In this document: piece after piece, positions 1-7,661 of the stretch
Layout of the letters: every line of letters begins with the position of its first letter
Position numbering within the stretch: position 1 is the first letter of the stretch
From: JAMOAD01 sp023621955
GTDB lineage: Bacteria; Acidobacteriota; Aminicenantia; JAMOAD01
Assembly (NCBI GenBank): GCA_035403085.1
Contig: DAONEM010000036.1
Span: 1-20,507, forward strand
DNA length: 20,507 bases
Direction of reading: 5' to 3'
Position numbers and translations under genes: made by a program
Notes under the pieces: model-generated
Seen by the model: only the letters and a program-made list of their open reading frames with translations
Told to the model about the DNA's origin: nothing
Database searches by the model: none

Positions 1-122
1 GCCTTCAAACGGTTTTGATCCTGGGAGAGCACCAGCTTCAAGGAAAGGTGGAGTTTGCCTCCCCCCCGGGCTTTCGCTGTTGTCTGGTCTTCCGGGAGAC
101 GGTCTACCAAGCCAGGGTTTAA
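1..122 (+). CDS. C-terminal end of a sensor histidine kinase (partial, cut by window edge)
   Basis: Reading from base 3, an open frame of 39 codons ends at the TAA at 120-122. The peptide contains EHQLQGKVEF followed by a glycine and an alternating hydrophobic strand ending in LVFRE. This resembles the last stretch of the ATPase domain of HisKA_2/HWE histidine kinases, where an EHQLGG-type turn precedes the final beta strands. The kinase at 16273-18720 ends in the same way (SQLGGTIE, then TSFTITLP). The stop lies one base before the ATG of a single-domain response regulator, the usual order for a kinase and its receiver. The phosphoacceptor and sensor domains lie outside the window, so the signal cannot be inferred. 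The call rests on a short peptide plus context. Confidence 0.6.
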   Translation, partial: LQTVLILGEHQLQGKVEFASPPGFRCCLVFRETVYQARV

Positions 123-123
123 G

Positions 124-495
124 ATGGAGAAAGGGAGAAGAATCCTTTGTTTCGAAGATGAGGCGATCATCGCCTTAGGGTTGAAGATGGACCTGCTGAT
201 GGCTGGTTACCATGTGTGCGGGATTCTGGCGACTGCCAGGGATGCCCTCGAAATCGTGAAGAGAGAGAGACCGGATCTCATCATCATGGATATTCAACTC
301 GTCGGCCATGAGGACGGTATTGAGGCGGCCAAGGAGATTCTTGAGGTTTTCCCGCTGCCGATCATCTTCATGACCGGGTATCCGGACAGAGAGGTCATGG
401 AGAGGGCCGAGAGGCTCCACCCGGCGGCAATATTGTTGAAGCCGACTTACTTCCCTGCTCTTTTGGATGCTATCGAGAAGGTTTTTTCGTCTTAA
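124..495 (+). CDS. Single-domain response regulator (CheY-like receiver)
   Basis: This is a 123-residue protein that is all receiver domain. The acidic pocket is E11-D12-E13 in CFEDE, the phosphoacceptor is D56 in IIMDIQL, the switch threonine is in FMTGYP, and the conserved lysine is in LLKPTY. There is no output domain after the receiver, so it probably acts by protein contact or as a phosphate-transfer step. The GHEDGIEAAKEI stretch after the phosphoacceptor is typical of receivers paired with HisKA_2 kinases. I chose ATG 124 because AGGG at 114-117 lies six bases upstream and because it follows the preceding kinase stop by one base, which implies translational coupling. The in-frame TTG at 55 would add residues unrelated to the family. 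No effector gene is adjacent. Confidence 0.85.
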   Translation: MEKGRRILCFEDEAIIALGLKMDLLMAGYHVCGILATARDALEIVKRERPDLIIMDIQLVGHEDGIEAAKEILEVFPLPIIFMTGYPDREVMERAERLHPAAILLKPTYFPALLDAIEKVFSS

Positions 496-533
496 AAGTC
501 GAAAAGAATGGAAGCGGAACCCTCGCCTTTCCC

Positions 534-562
534 TTGTTTATCCTTTTTATCTCATCTATAAT
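534..562 (+). promoter_or_regulatory. Predicted sigma70-type promoter for the binding protein/kinase operon
   Basis: A perfect TATAAT at 557-562 is preceded, after a 17-base spacer, by TTGTTT at 534-539 (three of six matches to the -35 consensus). Transcription would start near 569. That leaves a leader of only about 14 bases, which contains the ribosome binding site AAGGGAGGGA (565-574). The position between the response regulator and the binding protein suggests that the three downstream genes form a separate transcription unit. The -10 match is strong and the -35 match is weak. Confidence 0.6.
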
Positions 563-582
563 CCAAGGGAGGGACAGCCTTT

Positions 583-2136
583 GTGATGTTGGAAAAGAAC
601 GTTCTCCGGAAGCGAAGAGAGAGAGTTGGAATGCTTTTTCTCCTGTGCGCTCTCTTTTGTACCTCCTGCCGCGCCCCGGTTCGGCCCTCTTCCTCTCAGG
701 AGATCTGTTTCGCCGTGGACACCCGCTTCCGCTTCGAAGACTTGAACCCCTTCGGAGGAGTTCGCTATATTGCGTTCCAGCCCCTCTTCGGGGCGCTTTA
801 CTCCTCCCTCTTGGCCTTAGATGGGGAGGGAAAACTTCAAAACCGGCTTTTGGAGAGTGAAGTTCGCCAAGGGAGGGTCGTAACTCTGACCCTGAAAAAG
901 GGGATACGCTTCTCCGACGGTTCGGCTATTACTAGCCGGGACCTTCTCTGGTCTCTGATCGACTCTTTCCTCGTTCCCCGTCCCAACCCGCTCTACACAG
1001 TCGTTGAGGGGGGGGAAGAGACTGTCACTAAGGGGGAGCGTTTCTGCCGGGGCCTGAGCGTTATCGATGAAAGAACCTTGCGTATCACCCTTAAGGAAGA
1101 GGGGGATAGGTACCGTCTTTTTCTCGCCCAGGTGGGGAACCCGGTCCTTCCCGAAGGGGGGCTTAGGAGAAGGTGGGCCTTCTCCGGGCCCTTCTACGTG
1201 GAGAAGTTTTCTCCCGGCGAAGGCGGGACCCTCGTCGTTCTCAGAAGAAACCGGTTTTTTCAAGGTCCTTGGCCCGGGAACATCGAGAGAGTTCACTTCC
1301 ATTTCTTCGATTCCCCCGCTCTTTTTGAAAAAGAGGTCGAGATGGGACATCCCGACCTCTTCTTCAACTTCCGATCCCCGGAACTTCCGAAAATGGGCCG
1401 GGGAAGCCCCTACCTTGTTTACAGGACGCCCTTCTCGGGGGGAGTCTACCTGCTACTCAACCCCAAGAGAGAGGCCCTTTCGAACCCTCGCCTTCGGAGG
1501 AGAATCCGGGATATCATCGATGGGGCACAATTCGTGAAGAGGCATGGGTGGATCACCTATATCCCTTCACAGCACATTCTTCCCAACGCCCTCAAGGAGA
1601 GCCGACTCTTCCGGTACCCCGAAAGAGAGCGGGAGAGTGTTGTTGTGGGGAAGAGAGCCCGGAAGATGGTCTATCTCTCTTACGAATACGGTATCCGCAA
1701 CCAACTCTTCCAATACCTAAAGGAGAGGCTTGCGGGATTGGGAATCGAGCTGGAGAAGAGGGTTGTGGAGAGGGAGCGTTACTGGGCGGATTTCGATCGA
1801 GCCGACTTCGACATCACCGCAATCTACCACCTCATGGACGTTGCCGATTCTTTCAGCTTCTTCGAATCCGTTTTCCTCCCCGGAATGGGCATGAACTCGG
1901 TTTCCAGGGTTCCCGAAGCGGACGCTCTCCTGGCCGTCATGCGGAGGGAAAGAGACCCTATCAAGCGGATCGGGATTCTGAATGCCCTGGAGAATATCGC
2001 CCAGCGGGAGAGCTTCTTTCTCCCCCTGGTCACTCCGGTCTCCGTCATCGGCTATAAGAAAAAGGTTCGGGGGCTCCGCCTCTCTTGTACCATGGAGCTT
2101 CCCTTTCAGGAGCTAAGTGTTGCGAAGAACCATTAG
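583..2136 (+). CDS. Extracellular solute-binding protein, family 5 (SBP_bac_5), probable lipoprotein
   Basis: This is a 517-residue periplasmic binding protein of the oligopeptide/dipeptide/nickel type. A basic N-terminus (RKRRER) and a hydrophobic stretch (about residues 15-26) lead to CTSC. C29 could be the lipidated cysteine, although the cysteine at -3 makes it a non-classical lipobox. The family hallmark is around residues 105-127: LTLKKGIRFSDG followed by a DLLWSL helix. The DRADFDITAIYH segment fits the late part of domain II. GTG 583 is chosen as start because AAGGGAGGGA lies about nine bases upstream; ATG 586 is possible. The stop overlaps the following kinase gene by 20 bases. No permease or ATPase gene follows, so I infer a sensory rather than transport role. 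The ligand is unknown. Confidence 0.85.
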   Translation: MMLEKNVLRKRRERVGMLFLLCALFCTSCRAPVRPSSSQEICFAVDTRFRFEDLNPFGGVRYIAFQPLFGALYSSLLALDGEGKLQNRLLESEVRQGRVVTLTLKKGIRFSDGSAITSRDLLWSLIDSFLVPRPNPLYTVVEGGEETVTKGERFCRGLSVIDERTLRITLKEEGDRYRLFLAQVGNPVLPEGGLRRRWAFSGPFYVEKFSPGEGGTLVVLRRNRFFQGPWPGNIERVHFHFFDSPALFEKEVEMGHPDLFFNFRSPELPKMGRGSPYLVYRTPFSGGVYLLLNPKREALSNPRLRRRIRDIIDGAQFVKRHGWITYIPSQHILPNALKESRLFRYPERERESVVVGKRARKMVYLSYEYGIRNQLFQYLKERLAGLGIELEKRVVERERYWADFDRADFDITAIYHLMDVADSFSFFESVFLPGMGMNSVSRVPEADALLAVMRRERDPIKRIGILNALENIAQRESFFLPLVTPVSVIGYKKKVRGLRLSCTMELPFQELSVAKNH

Positions 2137-3622
2137 AATCCGACTGATTGTTTCCTTGCTTCCCGGCCTCATGCTCCTCTTCTTTCTCTTCGTCCTCTAC
2201 GTAAACGGTCAGGTGGCGAAGGTCTCTCGGGAGCAGAGCGAATTTCAGGTGAACGCTATCGGGGAGACCGCCGCCAGGGTTCTTCAGGCTCCGCTCTACA
2301 ACGCCGACTACGCCAGCATTAAAAACATTATGGAGCCCTTGGTTTCCAAGGAGTTTGATTACTTCTACGTTGTCGACACTCAGATCAACTCGCTGGCCTA
2401 CTCTCAGGAGAGGGACGCCTCACACTTCCTCCCGATCTGGCAGAGGCTTCAGAAGAAACCGGTCGGTAAAGCCCCCGGTGTCGCGCGAATCTTTCTGGAG
2501 GGGGAACCTTTCAGGGAGTACACCTTCCCCGTACTGGCCGGGCAGGAGAACGCTCCCTTGGGACTGTTGGTTGTGGGAATCTCTGAAAACCGTATTCACA
2601 ATAGGTTGATAGGCATCGCCAGATGGTTGACCCTGGTCGGTCTTGTCACCCTTCTGCTGATGAGCCTCATCGTCAGTTATGTGGCTTACCGCTTCTCGCT
2701 TCCCCTGAGGGACTTGAGCCGCACCATGGAGGAGTTCTCCGCCGGCCGTTACGAAGTTCGTTCTAACCTGAAGACAGGCGATGAGGTTCAGAGACTCTCC
2801 GAAAGTTTCAACGCTATGGCGGGAAAGCTGAACGAACAGATCCGCTCTGTGGAACACTACAGCCAGAGCCTGGAACGGATGGTCGGGGAGAGAACGGAGA
2901 AGTTGAAGGAGGCCATGGAGGAGCTTCGAATTCAGGAGAAGCGCCTAGAGAAGGCGAACAAGATGAGAAGCTTGACCTCTCTGGTGACTTCGGTGGCCCA
3001 TGAGATCAACAACCCTCTGACGGTGATCTCATGGCAAATCGAGAGAATCGCCATGAGCAACAACGACGAAGCCCTCGCTAAACGGTTGAAACCGGCCCAG
3101 GAGGCGGTGGAGAGAATCGTCTCCCTGATACGGGACATCGCCTTCTTCTCCTCTCTGAAAGATCTCGAACCCATGGAGTGTAACCTTGTCAAACTGACCG
3201 GAGAGATTGTGGAGGGGCTGGGCACACCGGGTGTGGAGATTCACTTTCAAGGGTCCGAAGAGACACCGTTAATCTACGGCAACCCCATGCTGATCGAGAG
3301 GGCTTTGAGAAACGTTCTCCAGAACGCTCTGGACGCCTTGTCCGAGAAGGCGGAGGGGAGTAAGAGGATCACAGTCCAGGTCTGGGGAGAGAGGGATGGA
3401 GCCATCGTCGAAGTCACCGACAACGGCTCCGGTGTCCCTGAGCCTGAGAGGGCTTTTGAACCGTTCTACACGACGTCACCACAGAAGAGGGGCCTGGGGC
3501 TGACCTTCGTGTACCACATTCTCCAGCTCCACAACGGGAGAGCCGAACTGGAAAACCTCCCCTCAGAGGGCTGCAGGGTGAGGCTCCTTTGGCCGGCGAG
3601 GGGAGAGACCCTCGACACTTGA
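2117..3622 (+). CDS. Membrane-bound HAMP sensor histidine kinase
   Basis: This is a 501-residue inner-membrane kinase. TM1 spans about residues 9-30. A periplasmic region of about 135 residues (31-166), with PLYNADYASI near its start as in small Cache-like sensors, is followed by TM2 (about 168-191), a HAMP linker (about 190-243) and a coiled coil rich in Glu/Arg/Lys. HisKA has H295 in AHEINNPL. The ATPase domain has N403 in the N box (LQNALDAL), DNGSGVP and RGLGL. The likely start is GTG 2117 with AGGAG at 2108-2112; TTG 2120 is an alternative. The gene overlaps the binding-protein gene by 20 bases, so the two are probably made together, and the binding protein may dock on the periplasmic domain. 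There is no receiver on this protein; the hybrid kinase 65 bases downstream is a candidate partner. Confidence 0.9.
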   Translation: MLRRTIRIRLIVSLLPGLMLLFFLFVLYVNGQVAKVSREQSEFQVNAIGETAARVLQAPLYNADYASIKNIMEPLVSKEFDYFYVVDTQINSLAYSQERDASHFLPIWQRLQKKPVGKAPGVARIFLEGEPFREYTFPVLAGQENAPLGLLVVGISENRIHNRLIGIARWLTLVGLVTLLLMSLIVSYVAYRFSLPLRDLSRTMEEFSAGRYEVRSNLKTGDEVQRLSESFNAMAGKLNEQIRSVEHYSQSLERMVGERTEKLKEAMEELRIQEKRLEKANKMRSLTSLVTSVAHEINNPLTVISWQIERIAMSNNDEALAKRLKPAQEAVERIVSLIRDIAFFSSLKDLEPMECNLVKLTGEIVEGLGTPGVEIHFQGSEETPLIYGNPMLIERALRNVLQNALDALSEKAEGSKRITVQVWGERDGAIVEVTDNGSGVPEPERAFEPFYTTSPQKRGLGLTFVYHILQLHNGRAELENLPSEGCRVRLLWPARGETLDT

Positions 3623-3687
3623 CAAGCGGGGAGAGATGGGTTTGAATTGAGAAAACCTTCTTTGCCGACATCCAGGGGGTGTCTCGA

Positions 3688-5955
3688 ATGGAGAAGGGTC
3701 TCGACAACGCGAAAGGATGGGACGCCGAAGGAGTTAACCTTGAAGTCTGTGAGGTCTTGCCCTGCCCGGTGGTTCTATACGATCGGCAAGGGCGGATATC
3801 CTTCCTGAACGGTCAGGGCCGTCTCTTCTTCCAAAGCGAAACGCCAAAGACCCTGAACGATCTCTTCCTTCCCTCGCCCCTCTTCTTCCCCTCATCCTCA
3901 GAGAGTGTCAGGGAGGGGGAGGCGACGGTTCTTCGTCGGGGTGAGCCCTTTCGCAAGCTTCCGGTTCAGGTTGTCCTTCTCCCGGGGAGGGATCTCTTCT
4001 GTTGCACTTTTTCTCTACCGGATCCGAACGAAGAGAGACGGCGCCGTTGGGAAGAGAGCGAGAGGAGGCTCAGGCCTCTCTTGGAATCGGTAAACGCCTT
4101 CTTCTGGCAGATGGAGGAGAAGCAGGGGCAACGTTGGGAGTACACTCTCTTTACCGAGGGGGTGAAGACTATAACCGGTCTCTCCTCCGACGAGTTGCTC
4201 TCCGGGAAAGGCTCCCTGGTAGAAACGGTTTTTGAGGAAGATTGGGCCGCTCTGGAGTACGCTTTTCTCGGTGCCATGCAGGGTGAGAGGCGGGAGGTGG
4301 AGTACCGTCTTCAGAGGACGGATGGGTCTTTGGTGTGGGTAAAAGAGCTTTGGATACCCGTCTTGGAGGGGGAGAGGGTTATCAGAATCGACGGTCTTTG
4401 TTTGGACATCACCGAAGAGAAGCGGCGGGAGGATGATCTCAAGAGCCTTAGGGCTGCGGTGGACCAGATGGAGGAGGGGGTTGCCGTAATCGATAAGGAA
4501 GGCCGCATCCTCTATGCAAACCCCTGCTATGCCGATTTCGTGGACAGATCTGTCGAAGAACTTCAAGGCAGAAAGATTCTCGATTTTCCACTCTCAGAAG
4601 AGGTTCTTTCCAGTTTGGACGAGATACGTCAGGCCCTTCGGCAGGGGAAAACCTGGCGTGGACGGTATACGGGTCTGAGAGAAGGGGGGCTTCCCCGGGA
4701 AGAGGAGGGGGCCGTCTCTCCGGTGAGAGGGGTCAACGGGGAGGTGGCCAGTTATGTCGTTACCCGGCAGGACATCACATGGAAGCGGGATCTGGAGGTT
4801 CACGCCGAAAGGAGCCGCCGTTTCGAGGAGGTCTCACACTTGGCCGCCGGGTTGGCCCATGATTTTAACAACATTCTGGGTGGAATCCTGGGCTATACGG
4901 AGTGGTTTCGCAAGCGGGCCGATCCTGGGAGCCGGGAGTACCACGTGCTTGAGGAGATGGAGAGGGCCGGCGGGAGAGCGGCGAGGTTGGTCTCGGACCT
5001 GCTGGGACTGGCCCGGGAAGGGAAGATGGAGGTCAAGCCCATCGAGCTGAACTCCCTGGTTCTGGAGATTCTTGGAAAGCTTCCTTGGAAAGGCTTCCCC
5101 AAGGTTCTCTTGGATCAGTCTCTGGAGAAGGACCTTCCCTTGGTCGAAGGCGATAGAAGGCAGATCAGCCAAGTTCTCTACAACCTTCTTCTTAACGCTC
5201 TGGAAGCCTTTTCGGAAAAGGGCGGCACTCTGAAAGTTCGGACCAGAAGTGTGAAATTGGAGGAGGAGGGTATCCCCGCAATGAAAGGGCAGGGGATCTC
5301 CTTGTCGGTGGCCGATAACGGCCCTGGTCTCTCCGAGGGGATTCGGCGTCACCTCTTCGACCCCTTCTTCACAACAAAGGTCGATGGCAGACACCTCGGC
5401 CTGGGGTTGCCGACCGCGATGGGGATCGTTCAGAACCATAAGGGGCACCTTCGTTTCCGAGACAATCCAGGAGGAGGAGCCCTCTTTGAGCTCTTCTTCC
5501 TTTCTCTTACAGAGAGCTCCCAAGAGTCGGCGAAGGATCTCTGCGAAGCTCCTTTTCGAGGGGTTGAGAAAGAGAGCAAGGTCTTGGTGATCGACGATGA
5601 GGAGCTGGTTCGAGACTTTCTTGACGATCTCCTTCAAGAAGCGGGGTATCAGACACTCCTTGCGGCCAACGGGAAGGAGGGGCTCGACCTCTTCCTCGAC
5701 CAGGGTGGCCAGATAGGAGCAGTTCTTTTGGACATCAAAATGCCTGTCATGGATGGTAAAGAGACATTTCGAGAGCTTCATGCGAGGGACCCAAGGCTTC
5801 CGGTCTTCTTGATCTCCGGGTACGCCCAGAACGGAGAGGTTCAAGAGCTCTTGGACAAAGGGGCCTTGGGCTTTATCCACAAGCCTTTTCGAATCGAAGA
5901 GGTCCTTACGAAAATCGGAGGCTCCCATTGCCAAGCCAATCTCTGCTCCTCCTGA
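3688..5955 (+). CDS. Soluble multi-PAS hybrid histidine kinase with C-terminal receiver
   Basis: The protein has 755 residues and no membrane segment or signal peptide. In order it contains PAS-1 (about 15-110, CPVVLYDRQGRISFLN), PAS-2 of the PAS_3 type (about 125-245, ending DITEEKRRE), PAS-3 (about 255-365, GVAVIDKEGRILYAN), HisKA with H391 in the HDFNN motif, and HATPase_c (NLLLNALEAF, DNGPGLS, FFTTK, LGLGL). The C-terminal receiver (about 630-750) has phosphoacceptor D682 in LLDIKMPVMDG, LISGYA and HKPF. It has no output domain. ATG 3688 is chosen because AGGGGG (3674-3679) lies eight bases upstream, whereas that run overlaps the in-frame GTG 3679. The 65-base gap after the HAMP kinase shows no terminator, so co-transcription is likely. 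It probably receives or passes on phosphate within the binding-protein pathway. Confidence 0.9.
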   Translation: MEKGLDNAKGWDAEGVNLEVCEVLPCPVVLYDRQGRISFLNGQGRLFFQSETPKTLNDLFLPSPLFFPSSSESVREGEATVLRRGEPFRKLPVQVVLLPGRDLFCCTFSLPDPNEERRRRWEESERRLRPLLESVNAFFWQMEEKQGQRWEYTLFTEGVKTITGLSSDELLSGKGSLVETVFEEDWAALEYAFLGAMQGERREVEYRLQRTDGSLVWVKELWIPVLEGERVIRIDGLCLDITEEKRREDDLKSLRAAVDQMEEGVAVIDKEGRILYANPCYADFVDRSVEELQGRKILDFPLSEEVLSSLDEIRQALRQGKTWRGRYTGLREGGLPREEEGAVSPVRGVNGEVASYVVTRQDITWKRDLEVHAERSRRFEEVSHLAAGLAHDFNNILGGILGYTEWFRKRADPGSREYHVLEEMERAGGRAARLVSDLLGLAREGKMEVKPIELNSLVLEILGKLPWKGFPKVLLDQSLEKDLPLVEGDRRQISQVLYNLLLNALEAFSEKGGTLKVRTRSVKLEEEGIPAMKGQGISLSVADNGPGLSEGIRRHLFDPFFTTKVDGRHLGLGLPTAMGIVQNHKGHLRFRDNPGGGALFELFFLSLTESSQESAKDLCEAPFRGVEKESKVLVIDDEELVRDFLDDLLQEAGYQTLLAANGKEGLDLFLDQGGQIGAVLLDIKMPVMDGKETFRELHARDPRLPVFLISGYAQNGEVQELLDKGALGFIHKPFRIEEVLTKIGGSHCQANLCSS

Positions 5956-5965
5956 TGGTCTGGGT

Positions 5966-5994
5966 TTGCCAAAGCCGCAAAGGCGTGCTAAGAT
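5966..5994 (+). promoter_or_regulatory. Predicted sigma70-type promoter for the envelope-lipid operon
   Basis: TTGCCA (5966-5971, five of six matches) and TAAGAT (5989-5994, four of six) are separated by exactly 17 bases, in the 80-base gap between the hybrid kinase and the ydcH-like gene. Transcription would begin near 6001, giving a leader of about 35 bases that ends in AAGGAGG (6025-6031). This is a pattern match only. Confidence 0.5.
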
Positions 5995-6035
5995 TATCAG
6001 AAGGCAGACGGAAATCTTCCACTTAAGGAGGCTCG

Positions 6036-6266
6036 ATGAGAGACGAAGAGATCAAAGACCTTTTGATCGAAAAGGATCCGGAGTTCAAACAAATCTACCT
6101 CTCCCACCAGGAGTGCGAGACCGCACTGATGGAGTTTCAGGGAAAACACTATTTAAGCGAAGAAGAGGAACTCCAGGTCAAAGAGATCAAGAGGAAGAAG
6201 CTTGCCCTTAAGGATCAGATGCAGCTCATTATCAGCAACTACAAAGAGAGTCAACTGAGAAACTGA
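6036..6266 (+). CDS. YdcH/DUF465 family small protein
   Basis: This 76-residue, highly charged, all-helical protein matches the DUF465/YdcH pattern: a central HQECETALMEF helix, then the YLSEEEE turn, and a Lys-rich helix running KRKKLALKDQM into a final hydrophobic IISNY. It probably forms a helical hairpin or coiled coil. The family's biochemical role is not settled. The start is clear: AAGGAGG lies four bases before ATG 6036. Its TGA shares its last base with the ATG of psd (TGATG), so the two genes are translationally coupled, and it is the first gene of the lipid operon. Location suggests, but does not show, a link with envelope biogenesis. Confidence 0.85.
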   Translation: MRDEEIKDLLIEKDPEFKQIYLSHQECETALMEFQGKHYLSEEEELQVKEIKRKKLALKDQMQLIISNYKESQLRN

Positions 6267-6877
6267 TGGCGAAAGAAGGTTTAATTTTCGTCTTACCCTC
6301 CCTTGTTCTAGCTCTGGCTTTTTTTGCGCTGAGGCTTCCTCTGCCGGCTTGCGTATTCCTGGTCTTAACCCTTCTCTTCCTCTTCTTTTTTCGAGATCCT
6401 TCGCGGGTTCCTCCCCCCCTGAACAAAGGGGAGATCCTCTCACCCGCAGACGGCCGGGTCCTCGAGATTGTCTCCACCCCGGAAGGCCAAAGAATGAGCA
6501 TCTTCCTGGCCCTTTACAACGTTCATCTTTTCCGGGCTCCTATGGAAGGGAACATCAAGATTCTTAAGGTCGTGGAGGGTAAGTTCCACCCTGCCTACAA
6601 GGTCGAAGCCTCGACAGAGAACTCCCGTGTCAAGGTTGAAATCGATGGGAACGGAAAAAGGGTGGAGATGGATGTCATAGCAGGCGTAGCCGCTCGCAGG
6701 ATCCGACCTTGGAAACGTCAAGGTGAGAGTGTGGTCCTGGGCGAGAGAATGGGAATCGTGATGTTCGGGTCAAGGGTCGACCTCTTTGTCCCCAAGAATT
6801 TCCGTTTCTCCGTGAAGATTGGAGATCGCGTCAAAGGCGCCCTCACCGTCTTAGGGAGGTTCGGTGAAGAGGAATAA
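6266..6877 (+). CDS. psd: Phosphatidylserine decarboxylase proenzyme (short, PSD-A type)
   Basis: The enzyme converts phosphatidylserine to phosphatidylethanolamine at the inner membrane using a pyruvoyl group formed by self-cleavage. The 203-residue length fits the short PSD-A class. Residues 5-45 are strongly hydrophobic (two membrane-associated helices), followed by FFRDPSR, SPADGRV and the core FLALYNVHLFRAPM. The self-processing site is G168-S169 in MFGSRVDLFVP; S169 would become the pyruvoyl group of the alpha chain. The start is fixed by the TGATG junction with the preceding gene. The next gene, pssA, makes the substrate and starts inside this one with a 14-base overlap, so the order product-enzyme then substrate-enzyme is translationally linked. 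Confidence 0.95.
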   Translation: MAKEGLIFVLPSLVLALAFFALRLPLPACVFLVLTLLFLFFFRDPSRVPPPLNKGEILSPADGRVLEIVSTPEGQRMSIFLALYNVHLFRAPMEGNIKILKVVEGKFHPAYKVEASTENSRVKVEIDGNGKRVEMDVIAGVAARRIRPWKRQGESVVLGERMGIVMFGSRVDLFVPKNFRFSVKIGDRVKGALTVLGRFGEEE

Positions 6878-7661
6878 CCGACCTGCAAAGCGGTTCCATT
6901 TCAAGAGATTTCCCCGTCGTCCCCGTTTGGAGATGAACGCTTTTCCCTCTATGGTGACGGCGGGGAACGCCATATTTGGTTTCCTTAGCATTATCTATCT
7001 CTTCAAGGAAAAGTTTGCCACCGCCGCCCTCTTTATCTTTTTCGCTTCCCTTTTCGACTTCTTTGACGGTCGTTTGGCGAGGCTTCTGAACGTTTCTTCG
7101 GACTTTGGAAGCGAACTCGATTCTCTGGCCGACGCCCTCTCTTTCGGGGCCGCCCCTGCTCTTCTCGCTTACAAGTGGGGGCTCAACAACTGCGAACCCT
7201 TCTCCGTCATCATCGCCACACTCTTCATGCTCTCCGGGCTCCTCCGTCTGGCCCGTTTCAACGTCCTTCACAAGGTCTACCCTCAGGAGAACAGCTACTT
7301 CGTGGGGTTGCCGATCCCTATGGCGGCCTCGGCGATCTACTCCTTGGTTCTTATTCATCCGGAGCCTCTTCAGAAGAGAATCGAGGTTTTGATCTTCGCC
7401 TTGGTCGTGGTTCTGTTCGCTTTTCTCATGAGCTGTACCATCCGCTTCAAGAGCTTCAAAGATATGAAGGTGGGGAGCCGCCACTTCGGTCCCGTCATCT
7501 TCATGGGGTTGGTGATCCTGGGTTTGATCTACTATCCTGGGTACACCATCGCCTTAATGCTTTATGGATACGTGATTTACAATTTGATCCGGGCCTTGCT
7601 GTCCAAACCGGCACCCAGCCCGGTGGAAGAGAATGACTCCCCCCACACGGAAGAATCTTAA
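6864..7661 (+). CDS. pssA: CDP-diacylglycerol--serine O-phosphatidyltransferase
   Basis: The protein joins CDP-diacylglycerol and L-serine to give phosphatidylserine, the substrate of psd. The 265-residue integral membrane protein carries the complete CDP-alcohol phosphatidyltransferase signature: D68-G69, A72-R73, G82, D86 and D90 (DG..AR, eight residues, G...D...D). Several hydrophobic helices follow, with paired segments near 200-245. The N-terminus is very basic (KRNNRPAKRFHFKRF), suited to sitting against the inner leaflet. GTG 6864 is chosen because AGGGAGG (6853-6859) lies four bases upstream; ATG 6933 would lose the basic tail and lacks such a site. It overlaps psd by 14 bases and the following Asd-like gene by 29 bases. 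Confidence 0.93.
   Translation: MKRNNRPAKRFHFKRFPRRPRLEMNAFPSMVTAGNAIFGFLSIIYLFKEKFATAALFIFFASLFDFFDGRLARLLNVSSDFGSELDSLADALSFGAAPALLAYKWGLNNCEPFSVIIATLFMLSGLLRLARFNVLHKVYPQENSYFVGLPIPMAASAIYSLVLIHPEPLQKRIEVLIFALVVVLFAFLMSCTIRFKSFKDMKVGSRHFGPVIFMGLVILGLIYYPGYTIALMLYGYVIYNLIRALLSKPAPSPVEENDSPHTEES

Noticed and set aside
55..123. N-terminal extension of the response regulator from TTG 55
   Set aside because: The extension overlaps the upstream kinase end in another frame and precedes the first receiver strand with unrelated residues. ATG 124 has a spaced ribosome binding site.
3623..3687. Terminator or promoter between the two kinases of the signalling operon
   Set aside because: No stem-loop with a T run and no convincing promoter pair is visible, so co-transcription is the simpler reading.
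4834..5934. 366-codon open frame on the minus strand opposite the hybrid kinase
   Set aside because: It is antisense to kinase and receiver domains with all catalytic motifs intact, and it shows no family motif of its own.
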